From the NCBI GenBank assembly GCA_026261815.1, contig JAMPIT010000510.1, positions 19,502,001-19,566,000 on the forward strand: 64,000 nt of DNA, written 5' to 3'. The position numbers and the translations under genes are program-made. A model generated the notes under the pieces. That model had not been told where the DNA came from and made no database searches. It saw only the letters and a list, made by a program, of their open reading frames with translations. The number at the start of each line of letters is the position of its first letter. Within the stretch, counting starts at the first letter, position 1. Origin of the DNA: Monarcha castaneiventris obscurior. Taxonomy: Eukaryota > Chordata > Aves > Passeriformes > Monarchidae. Below, in pieces: positions 38,251 through 49,918 of this stretch.

Positions 38251-41200
38251 TGAATAGGATTTTGGCAGAAAATGACCATTTGAAAGAGCTGTATTGTCAA
38301 ACTTTGCAAGTTGTTAGTGTCTTGCTCACAGGAATGGATATTCTCCACTGGATGTGGATAGCCCCTGGTATCATAACCAGCTTCAGGTGCTATGAAGCAT
38401 GGAGGCACATGGACCCTGAAAACCCTCATTTTGAGACGTGGGCTTTCTCAGGGGAGATCAGGACACAAACAGGACCAAAAGGCTTGTGAAACTGGTGAAA
38501 CTTTTAGTACTAAAGAAAACTTCTAACTTGTTGTGTTTGATGTTGATGCTACAGCCACATTCTTCATGTTGTCTTACTGCTGTGATGTGGATTTAATGTT
38601 TAGGTTAAGTTTTTCTTTATAAGACTAGTTGCTTCATCTATTTTTTTTATTTCATGTTTTCATTTATAAGACACAACTATTGTCAACCTGGAATACTTAA
38701 AGTGAGCAATTAGGATAATTATTTTTATTAAGGTAACACCAGAAAGCCTTCAGTGAGGGCGAGGTTGCTATGATTTCATGCATTGTTCAAAGGTAGGGCA
38801 GAGACTGTTTCTGCTCTACCTTGCCGTCTCTCTCTTGCTTGTTATTTATAAAGGTAAACAAGCCCAGAAGAGAGACTGAGCAAGAGCTGAGGATTTGGCC
38901 CAGTGATGTTCCTGCACAGTTGGAGCCAATGCCATGTAGAGTTGTCCACAGGAACACAGCTCCCTCCCAAATGAAAAGCCTGGGGGTGCTTTTGGGCTCA
39001 GAGATTGCAGGGGCACAGCAATCACTGCATTGATGGCTGTGGAAATACTGTGTCCAGCACCACTGCAGTAGGAAGTGCAAATCATGTGCACTGAACTGCA
39101 CCAGGTGTCGGATGCTGAGGGCTCACAACCTCCTGCCAATGCAGAGCTACTTTGGAGGCCAACAGAGAGGGTTTTCACTGTGAAGAGGGTGCTGGAATCC
39201 TGCTCTATACAGGCAGTAAAAATGAAACAATCTGCAATAAAACCAACCTGGATGGTTATTTACAAACAAACTTGTCCAGCCCACAGTGCTACTAAGGGCT
39301 AAGCATTAACATAACAGGTGGTTGAACCCTTAAGTGTCCTGCTCAGATGCTTCCTATGATGTTGATACCCAAAAGAGTGGTTTAGACCTCTGACTTCCCA
39401 GTGTTGGCTCCGTATAGCCTGTCTGAGGAGCAGGACCTGTGTTCAAACCATAATCTACTGGCACCTCCCTAGGGTGTTTTGATGGCTTCTCTTTATTGAC
39501 CACATAAGCAGGCAGGATCTGGGCATGCTGGAAAATTGGGCTTTGAACTGCTCATTACTCTCTCAAACGTAGACTCCACAGGAGGCACCAGTGACAATTG
39601 TTGGTATCACAGAAAATGCCCTCAGTATCATCTTAGTCATTTTTTGAGATGTTATTCTAACCCAAGACAACCATGCCTCTGGACATAAGTTCTTAAATAA
39701 TGTTTTTCCCCAAACAGAGCTCTAAAAAATATCCATGATTAAAAACTTAATTATTGCATGAATAATTGCAAGCTCCAGCTGAACAGACCCACTGGGACAT
39801 TAGGGAATTATAGCTAATGCAAACAGAACCCTGATGTGTTTGTTCACAATATTGTGTTAAGTAAAATCCTAGAATTCCTCCAGTGTTATTTTAAAGAACT
39901 GTGTGTGATAAGTCAACTTGGTTATGTGTGCTTGTGTGACAAATTGCCAAACATCCCACAGGGCAAATATGAAAAAACAACAGAGAAGTCATTCTGAAGA
40001 AATGAGACTTTATTGACTTTTTTTGTCCCACTTCCAAAGGCCATCAATGACATATTGTTGAAGACTGTGATTTCACAATTTTATTGCAATTGCAGAGGGC
40101 GGGCAGTAAAGCGAATCTCACGTTGGCATATCATCGATTGTGTGATTTTTCTCTTTCAAACCAAAGAAGTAAGAAACAAAGCAAGTGAGGGAAGAGTGAT
40201 GGAGAACAAAGAAACAATGACAGTCTTTGATTCAATCCTTTCTGATACCCATGACAGCTGGTCTGTCACAAGGATGGGACTCACACAGAAGAGGGTATGA
40301 TGAGAAAGCAAAATCCATCATCAAGGAAGTGACTTTTGATCAGATCAAGAAAATCTGGATCTCGTACTTGGGTTGGTTTGGGGGTTTTTTTAAGCAGAGA
40401 AATAATAACTAGAGACACAGGTATCTAGTCAGTTTACAGTGGCTTTTTTTTCATCTTTTCTTCTTTGCAGTTGCCAAATACTGCTGTTCCAGCAGATCAA
40501 AACCGAATAAGGGCTTTTACTCTGTGCCATCTCAAGTTTCTGTTTTGCAAATGGCATGCCTTGAATAGAGAAAACAGCATATGATAAACCCATTAGTTCA
40601 CGCAGGACCGCCCACGGCCACAGCTGGGGCTCAGCGGCAGGGCCCCAGCACTGAGCAGGTGCAGAGGAGCACAGCTGTCCCCACTCGTGCACAGCTGCAC
40701 CCGCCTTCTCTGCCCCCTGACCACCAAGATTTAGGGTCTGCTCTACCATCTTGTTTATGCCATGTTCTCCACACTTTCTAAAGTCCCACATCACACATTC
40801 CATTACCAGGGGTCACCTCTGATTATTCTTTTTGCCATACGTCTCATAGTTCAAGGGCCGATTCTCTTTTCCCTCCTTGCTGTTTAGACTCCATATTGAC
40901 GCTATCAGCATCTTTTTATCTGTTGATACATATTTTTACTTGTTGGCAGTGTAGTCCCTATCTCGAAGAACTTACACTGTGAGTTTGACAACAGCGATCC
41001 ATATCCTCCAGCAGCTTCAATGGCCTTGAGCTGTTAATTGTCAAGGACTACTATGAATGACATCAGGGGAAGATCTGATGCTGATAATTTACAAAAGCAG
41101 TAATTTTTGAATGCAATTTTCTAAGTGAGTTTGTGATGTAAACAACAATGGAAGAAGAGGAACAGGGGAGAGCTGCACGCCGAGGAAGCAACAAGGGATG

Positions 41201-42362
41201 CCAAGAACGAGCAAAACTGCAGGTGGAAGGGTAAAACTACAGACAAGCCAGGCGAAAAGTAATGAGGTAGCTTGTGCTAAATTACAGCACCAAGCCGTGA
41301 GTGAATTGTTGCCATGAAGTGGCATCACAGGTGAACCCAAACTGTGTGTGGGCCTTTAGAAGTTTTTCTGATATTTCTGTTTCCAGATGTTGCTTCTCAG
41401 GATTTGGGTCCTGCTGGAGATGGGACAACTTTAGTTCAAATGCTGACAGTCATTGATGCTTCTCCCTGGAAGGCTGCAAAGTGCTGTTTTTCTTAACATT
41501 TCAAATGAAATGTCCTTGAAATGTCAGTAAGTATGAGAGTGTGATGAAAAGGATTTACAGCAGACCTGCCTGGAATGTGTATGAGGGGACAATGACAAGC
41601 AAGGAAAGAAGAAAGTAAAGCAGGCAGAGCAGTAAATGAGTGAAAATATAGAGTTTATTTATTAAAACAGACAATCTAGTTGTTCTCTGTTATACCAGAA
41701 TATGTGTTATATATCAGCATCTCCTTCAAGCTGTTTGTCTTTGCAGTGGGAGTCTTTCTTTCCTGCTAGATTTTGCATCTGATTTCCAGATTATCTTAAT
41801 TACTTTCCAACTGAGTCAAGATACTGGAATGTTTCTTTTGGAATTGTCCAAAATGAGCTTTTTCTTCTTTTCTTGGAGATTCACTTCTATTTCGGTAAGG
41901 AGTTCATGAAATTCTGAGTATTTAAATTTTCTGCAGCTGACCAGTTTCGATGGCAGCTCCCCACACAAAGGGCTTTGTACAAACAGATCCTTGGCACTGC
42001 CGCAGATGAAATGCATTAAATGGCCTATGTGAAACTGCCCAAATCAACAAGTATTTTCCAGTAAACTCAGAGGAAGGAGAACAACCTGGACAACTCTGAC
42101 CAATTTTGCAGCTATTCCTGCGGTGAGAGTGGCTGATGAGACAGGAAGTGAAGGATGGGAAGAAGCATTGAGCCACTTATCTCTGTGATGTCTTGATTAA
42201 TACAACTGAAAAGCAGAAGCTGTAATTGAACATGGGGTCCTGTGCCGAAGTCTCTGGCAGACACATGCTTTGAGCAGAGGAGATAAGCCAAGCTGGTTCT
42301 GGTACATGAATATTGCCACATATTACACTTACCTAAGCATTAAGGGAAAAGAAATTGAAGAG
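38251..42362. other. Intergenic, no gene recognised
   Basis: I see no exon, RNA gene or intact transposon. A stretch near 40946-40985, reading AGTCCCTATCTCGAAGAACT and then TACACTGTG, recalls the 3' ends of very old L2/MIR/L3-type repeats, but it is too short and diverged to call as a feature. Confidence 0.55.
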
Positions 42363-42368
42363 AAAAAT

Positions 42369-42979
42369 TATCGCTAGCCCGAGCTCCGTGGCTTCCGTGC
42401 TGGAGCGCGAGGTGCTGCGATCTTCCAAGAGTGTCTCGTAAGCCACTCGGCAGGACCAGCCACCCACTCCCATGTGTGCACGCACAAACACATGGACAGC
42501 TTCAGTAACATGGGTCAGCAGCAGAGAGGCAGGAAGGGTCTCTGCTTAGAGTTCCATGGATGGAGGTTTATTGCATCTGCACCACGAAGGAATCAACAAG
42601 ACTGAGAACAAGGGAGAGTGCAGGTTTAAGTACGGGAGCAGATGGAGCATCAGAGACCAATAATCCGAGGGCACAGGAGCAGTACAAAGGTGGGACTAGG
42701 GAATGGGAGCCAGTGCGGAAGCTCTGGGGGAGTGGCGAGGGGCAATGGGGGGAACCTGGAGTGGAGAACTTTCTAGGGCATGAAATATATAAGGTAGCAA
42801 GGGGCAGGGCGGCCGATGGCCAACCAAGAATGCAAAATTGGGCTACATTAACATGCCAGAACAATGCATGCTGGGGGAAACCTTTTCTGTTCACCCTAAG
42901 CTAGGGAGGATCTCTGATACAAGAGACTGTCTCACCAGCAGACTCTGTCCCTTATACCCCTGGCTCACCGGCCCCCACA
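42369..42979 (-). mobile_element. Solo retroviral LTR (about 611 bp), minus strand
   Basis: Read on the minus strand, this begins TGTGGGGGCCGGTGAGCC and has a TATA-like TATATATTTCA (complement of about 42783-42791), a poly(A) signal AATAAA (complement of 42567-42572) with preceding TGC, and a roughly 200-bp tail rich in CpG. That promoter, poly(A) signal, short tail order is the U3-R-U5 layout of an endogenous retrovirus LTR. The same 6 bases, AAAAAT, flank both sides (42363-42368 and 42980-42985), as expected for a target-site duplication of 6 bp, typical of alpha/beta-like retroviruses. The minus-strand right end (GCGATA) is not the canonical CA, and the flank is A-rich, so the exact ends are tentative. 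No gag, pol or env sequence or second LTR is nearby, so it is a solo LTR. Confidence 0.72.
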
Positions 42980-42985
42980 AAAAAT

Positions 42986-45900
42986 GAGTTCTTCTCTGAG
43001 TTTAAAATATTAAGCAGAGGCTAAACAATTGGTTCTGAGCCCTAAAAATCTTCCTTACATGAATCATTGACGAAGTGAAGACGTGAACCTTATTTATTAT
43101 CTCAGTTCCTAGAATGGGACTTTGGGCTTTTTACTATGGCAAAATGTTCCCTGGAAGTAATGGCTTTATCAGTGCGATTAGCACCATCCAGAGTTTACTG
43201 CCTTCTGAAATCAGTGGTCCCTTGTGAGAGGTCTGGGACAGCACTTGGCTCTTGTGAGTGGTTGTCTTTCACACAGAGGTGCTTAAAATGTGGAGAATGT
43301 AGCTGGGTGACACAGCTATAGTTCATGGGACTGGATTTATCTCTATGCTAGGGAATGAGCTGATTGCTCTACTTTTGCATGAGCTGAATTATTTTGCGTT
43401 CTGGTTATGAATGTAATTCCTTAAGGGGGAAGACTTCCTTCCTGTTATATTTGTTCTTGTTATGGAGCCATTCCCCATCTCGATGTGCTTAATTTACTTT
43501 CCTAATGTTGTCAAGTTGCTCTCAAATTTAGAATTCAAGCTTTGATGTACCAAAAATACCATGCAGGACTCTCTGAAGTACAAGTAGTCTGAAGCTGCCC
43601 TGGAGACTAGTGAATTAGCGGAGACATTATTTAGAAAAAGACATGGAATAATAGAGCTATATTTGGATGTTCTTTTAAAATCAGTGGCTGTCTAAGAATG
43701 GTAGCTCCTAGCACAGGCTTCATTGCAATTAGAAAATGGATCCATCCAGAGAGTTCAACCACACGTGTATCACATAGGCTGACAGCTCACATTCTATTAC
43801 CTTTCTTTAATGCTTCATTTCTAAGTGATAATTACTTTAATGGGTGATTATTCTAGTTTTGAGCAGTTTAAGGATTTTCTGATATGGGTAAGCAGGCATA
43901 ACTTTTAAAAATCTTTGCTTCATGTAAATTTATCCTATAATTGATCATATAATCTCTGTGATAAAATCGCTAGAAAATGATCTGACTAAAACCTATCATT
44001 TTATCTCCTCTGAGATACTTATATCCATCAGACAAGATTCTCCATTCTCTCTTTAATTATTTGTTCTGGCAATAACATCTTTGGTGGCCGTTTTAGGAAA
44101 TAAACCTGGATCTCAAAAACTCCCAGTAGAAACTGTGATGAATATAATTTCATTATACATAGCATAGAAAACATTCTATCTGCTGAACCCTTTGTGGCCT
44201 ACTGGGAGAGACCTGGAACAGAGAGAGGGAAATGCCTCCTTCTATGGGTTGCAAACTGGATCATATCTAAGTTTTAATTTTGCGCTCTGAGACACAGTGC
44301 CAAATGAGTCACTGGCCAGGTGAAGAAATACAACAGACTCCAGTTTCAGTTTTTGTTTTTCAGCCTTTCCCTGGCCCTTTTTTGCATGCAGGACAAAAAT
44401 AAGAGTTCTAAACCGCCTTCATTCGTCAGGGAACCATGGAAAGCAACTGTCTGGGCACAGGAGCTCCTAATTTGGTGGTCAGAGAGGTGGAATGAGAAAG
44501 AAAGGCATAGCCATGGAAGCTGTTCATACCAAGTCTATCAGGAGAGAGATTCAAGACAGGGTACTGTCCCTGCCAAGCAAACTGCGGCAAGTGGATACCC
44601 AAGGAAGGAGAATATCTGCTTTTCAAGGACCACCATTGCAAGGGAAGGCTTTGGGGTTACTGGTGCATCTGCTTCTCACGCTGAAGACTGGTGTGGGGGT
44701 GGATACATCTGTGTTGGATGTTTCCCACTTACTGCAAGTATGAGGAGTGGAATACCCAAGGATTTTCCGTATTCTGAATGGTGACAAAGGCAGATGTGCC
44801 AGGCTGTGATGAACACATTGGGAAAGGGGAGTTGCTGCACACCACTGTGTTTCCACCTTATGGTCATAAGGTAGGAGGGCAGATAGGTCAGGATCTGGTC
44901 TGGTCCTGTTTCCTATGATCCCAAGAGGGTGGCTGGAAGGAGGCAAGAGAAGGCAAGGCAAGTTGTGGTAAGGAGGAGAGTATATAATTTTCAGACAGAA
45001 AATAAAACATACGGAATCTTGATAATTTCTTTGACTCCTGAATGTACATACCATCACCAAAGAATACATTCTCCCATTTGGTATTCAGCAGGCCTGTGGT
45101 GTCAAAAATATTGATAATTTTTTCCTATTCTGTCTACTCTCATATTCCTGATGAAAATATATATATATATACATATATATATATAGAGCATGAATTTTTG
45201 ATAAACTGGAAGAAATGTGCTGGTAAGAAAAGACACAGTCACGGTGGGACACAGGAAGTCAATAATACCTTGTATGTGCTACCAGCTCCTGCTAGACAGA
45301 CTCTCATAGTCTTCATCACTGTTTCAATGCACTCTGTGAACAGGAAGGTCTCCAAGTGAGGTGGCTAAAGCTGCAGCCTTTGTGAAAGTCAGCTCTCTTC
45401 TGGCAGTCCAAAGGTGGACTGTAAGGGATTAAAACCAATATTAGAATAAACCCCACCAAGTGTGGCTGGCCCAGAACTGTGCGATACTGGTCAGACATGA
45501 AACAATACTATTTGCTGGTCAGGTGAAACAAGTCAGCTCCTCTTCTTTGACAAGGACATAGGAATGTTTCAGCCTGCATGGTTCTTGGATGAGCAGAAAG
45601 CATGTCTTTGTCAGCTCTCCAGGAGGATGGGTGAACTTTTGTCTGCATTCCTAGCTGAGACTCATTCAATGTCCTGAAGGGCAGAGCTCCTTTGATCATG
45701 TTTCATCAGCCTGCTTTGCTGAGCAGGTTTCAGCCAACTTTTGATCTGTGGCTGGTAAAACACTCTTAATTAGCCAGCAGTCAGTTCTGCAGTCAGCCTC
45801 TGGCTTCAGGCAATGGGCTTCTTGAGAGGGCACCTGCCGTGGCAAGAGTCTTCCCCTCGGCTGCCAGGACCACAAGGTAATTGCCTCATCACTCACATCT

Positions 45901-48900
45901 GGATTTACTGCACTCCCTGTGTGAGCAAGTTGGGACAACCTGGCAAGGAAGAACTGCTTATGGTCAGCTGTGAGAGCTACACAAAAGACTGTGGTGATGT
46001 TTTTTCACTCCGTGGGACAGCATTCCTGAGGCATATCCCATCAGCCCAGTCTCACCATATCCTTTCTCAGTAGATCTCCTCTTTCAGTCTTATGGCATTG
46101 GCGCATTTTGCTGGCAGAAAACAGGTGAGCTCTAAATAGAGCTAATGATCGTCTTGTTACATAATTCCTCCTATGCCCACCCTCACCTCCTTTTCTGAAC
46201 TTCAGTCAAAGTACCACAGTTCAAAAATGGAACAAACCATTTTGGGATACCTTTTTTTTTCCAATAAGGTGGTCGCACCCAGATAAGCGTTCAGCTCCAT
46301 GGCGATGCTCTGTAGGTGTCCTCAGCTGGCTCTTGCCGGGGAAGTACTGGACATGGAAGTGAATGCTTTCTCTTGTGAATCCACATCTGCTTGCATTCAG
46401 ATGAGTCTGGCTTTTTGAAACAGCCACAGCATTTTGGTCAAATGATCACAAAGCGTACAGACAATAAAGCCATGCACTACAATGTGGTGAAGGTCATGCT
46501 TATGAATATTACAGTGGGTGGCTAATTGATTTCCCAAATGTCTTAGATGGAAATTTCAAAGAATAAATATCTGAGCTTGCACCTTCAAATGCAGCTAGTG
46601 AGTGTTTAGAGAGCAGCTCAGACATGAGGGAGTGATACCCACAGATTACCATTCATTTTAGCATGTTCTTGGCATCAAGTTCACCTGGCCAAGTGCATGC
46701 CCAGCTGCTAGCCTGGCTAAAGGTTATGCTCCAGCTTTTGCTGATCTCTAAGTTGTCAGACACACCCAGAGGACTCTGCCATAAGCATAAAGGCACCCAC
46801 CAGCCAGGAGCACATAACCAATTGACCAGCTGGGACCATGCCATGGCCTATCACATTTCCTGAGCTTTGTTTTGCAGAGTTAATTTCAAGGAATATCAGA
46901 TAGGCTTCCATAGGAAATAACCTACAAAGAAAGGATAATTTTCCTAACTTTTACTGAGTCCTCTGTGTGAGAAGTGGAGGCAGAAGCAGAGAGGAGAATC
47001 TGAGTGCCACTGAAACTGCTGGGCATGTCTGTTTGCATTGGTGTCAGTCATTTAAGTCTTGTGACAATGAAACACCACATTCAGCTCTGAATGGGGCCGT
47101 GTGCTGTAAGGCAGCTCTTCTGCAGGGAGTAGAGCTGTATGGGGTCTGCTGGCCAGCCATGGATTGCCTTTAGCTTCTCAGCTTGAGTGAGGATTCTCAT
47201 TAAGCCTCTGTCATAGCTAGTTCTTCACTTAAATTACAGCTCAGCAGCACTATTTAAAAGGTTTTAACTCAACATATGTCTTCCTGTGTGGGCACCATCT
47301 CAAACCATGCTGGTGTCCTGAATACTGATTCTGGCTGCATGGACCTCTTTGGTACATATAATTGCCTGCCACCAGGGCAGGGTGTGTGCTGAGCCAGGAG
47401 AGATTTGTACATCTTCTCAGGAGTATCTGTTCCAATCACAGTCCTGGAACAGACTGTACTCTCTCAGTGTGAAATCTCTCTATTCCAGTGACTTACTCCC
47501 TCTTCTCCCAAGAGTCAGATGTGTGTCTAATGGCCCTTGTGTCCTTTATTACCTCAGCCATTGGAATAAGCAGCTACTGCTGCACCAAATGCACACAAAA
47601 GCTGTTTGGTTTTGCCTTATTTAGTACAGACTGCTTTTAGCTTGTTTGAAAAAGCTGGTGTAGATACAGGTTATTGATGATATTTCTTTAACTGTTGGCA
47701 TGAAGTAATAACATGGTTGATGTTTCCTAGGGGACTACTGGACCCTGCAATGTCACCTGCTACTTCTTGGAGTTCTTGGTTTGTGTATCTGCTGTAATTG
47801 CTTTCCCTGGCATCAAATCAGTGTCAAGCTACAGCCTCTCTGACACCCAGTGATCTCTTTCACAAAAAATAAAAATAATTCCTGCAACATTTAATAATGA
47901 AACCTGCTGGTGAATTCTCTGTGCTGTGCTGGGATGTGCAGGGCTGTGAAAACTTGGCCAATAGAATCAATCTTGTACTGAGAAAAAAGTCCTGTCTCTT
48001 ATGAAATATTAATTCAAGTTGTCAGCTTCAGCATTCTAGGCTTTTGCATTTTCAAAGTCGTCATCTTGAAGGAAAACATGTTTTCAGCTCTTGGCCCACC
48101 AAATACAGAGCAGAGTTGTTCTGGGAGTTTGTCAGCCTGTTCCTTGGCTAGACTGCTTGAATCTTATTTTCCATTTGGTCTAATCATCCCCAGCCTCGAA
48201 ATAAATTGTTCTGGAGCCAGTATCTGGCAGTGGGAGGACCCAGACCTCAGGGCCATTGTTAGAGCTGGATTCCTGCAGAGAACATTCAGAGAACTCTCAT
48301 TCTCTTCCCAAGTTCCAACCCCCCCCTTACCCTCCCCCATCACCACAGAGCATTTTCTCATTTCAATAAAAGCTGCCCATCTGCTCTGGTCTCTGCAGCG
48401 TGCTTCACTCAGCTTTTAGCAAACTAGCCTGAGGAAGTGCCGTGCTTTCTGGGAAAAATCCCAGCAAACCCCCTTCTCCACTAGCCAATAAATCAAAGCC
48501 CACACTCCAGCACCCTCTGGCAGGAGGGAGCAAAGATGGTATTACTGCAAAGGGGGAAGGAATCCCAGGAACACACAGCGAATAATAGCCAGAGAAGACT
48601 TGTGATTGGGCCTTCCTCAGCAAAACCAATGTTTTAGAGGCTTTTGCCAGAGCTACTTAGGACATGCTGCGGAGTTGTAGTGAGGTTTCTGTTACACAGT
48701 GCTCAGAAGCCAATGATGCTGAAGGCAGCAGCCTCTGTCAGCTGCCTTAGTCCTGAGTGGTTACTGCACAGTACATGATACCACATGTGAAATAAAATGG
48801 AAAATACCCCCAGTGAAAAAGGGAAGCCATTCAGGGAAAAGACACAGCACAAGGACCTGCGGGCTCTGTGGCAGACACCACAAACAGAGATGATGTTTGT

Positions 48901-49487
48901 CATTTGGAAGGAGATGCAAAACCTGCAGCAGCTCCATCATTTTGCAGCACTGACAGAGGTTGCCAGTAGGTCCAGAGCACACATGGATGATCAGCCCCAG
49001 ACCAAACTGGATATTTGTTTATTTAAAATTGGATACAGATGTCCAAACTGGTGTGGTGCTAAAAACAGTTTTATTAACACTGGAAGCAACACCATAGATA
49101 AGACAAGACATGCAGTAAACCCTAGAGACTACACAAACTTTAAAAGGAAGGGTGTGAAATGCAAGCTCAGATAAGTACCAAAGTGAGTGTAAATTTATTA
49201 CATTCAGGAATGTGTATGTGCAGGAAACAGTGTCTCTTTGTTATTTGGGAAAACCTACATGCTGAATTTCAGCAGAAGGGATGGGAATCAAAGAAAGAGG
49301 AGACTGAAAGAAGGGAGAGACCAGAACTCTCTGGTGGAGAGATTTTAAAGGATTCCTCTAAATGTGTCGGAGTGATTTCACTACATGCAAAGAGAATGTT
49401 TTCTTCAGGGTATACTTGATGCCATGACACTGCTAGTGCCATAAATCAGCCTCTCTTGCTGGGAGAGGCCCTTTAAAGTTCTTAAAG
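42986..49487. other. Intergenic, no gene recognised
   Basis: This 6.5-kb stretch lies between two solo LTRs. Chance open frames occur (for example + strand 44320-44784) without recognisable domains. Apart from the AT microsatellite near 45.17 kb I find no defined feature. Confidence 0.6.
45157..45185. repeat. (AT)n microsatellite
   Basis: A 29-base alternating AT run with a single C interruption (ATAC) is read directly. Such runs are length-variable and have no evident function here. Confidence 0.95.
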
Positions 49488-49491
49488 TCCT

Positions 49492-49914
49492 TGCAAGGAG
49501 CTTGATAGACGGACGAGGCAAACTCGCAGTAACTGCTTCTTCAGATAGTTGTTTATTCTAGTGTTATCAGCTTAGAAAGACACAGTAGAACAGAACATGA
49601 CAAGAGAAGGCGAGAAAATGGCTGCTTATCAAGATTCCAAAGCCTTTTTATAGGTAAATTATCCAATTAAAAATTGAAACTACAGATATTTTTACTTTTC
49701 ATCCAATGTTCAGTAAATCACTCCGACACGCAGGCCGGAACTGCGGCATTTTTCATCCAATCATCCTAAAGTACTTTTACTGCAGAATATGGAGGACTAG
49801 AAGAAGAGAGAAAGAGATATAAACTACAAGGGTTCCTCCATTTTGGAACTTTTACTATTTATCTATTTACTACACTAACAAACCTAAAACTTCTAAATTC
49901 TTCACCCTGTGACA
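49492..49914 (-). mobile_element. Solo retroviral LTR (423 bp) with TCCT target duplication, minus strand
   Basis: On the minus strand the element runs from TGTCACAGGGTGAAG to CTCCTTGCA, that is TG...CA as retroviral LTRs require. It is flanked on both sides by TCCT (49488-49491 and 49915-49918), a 4-bp target-site duplication of the kind gammaretroviruses leave. Inside, in order on the minus strand, are several ATTGG (inverted CCAAT) motifs near 49665-49765, a TATA box TATAAAAAGG (complement of about 49643-49652), and AATAAA (complement of 49552-49557) about 95 bp downstream of it, then a short U5. No internal viral genes remain nearby, so it is the product of recombination between two LTRs. 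Confidence 0.8.
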
Positions 49915-49918
49915 TCCT

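Noticed and set aside
44320..44784. 154-codon + strand frame
   Set aside because: No resemblance to a known family and no conserved motif; an overlapping frame in another register is similarly long.
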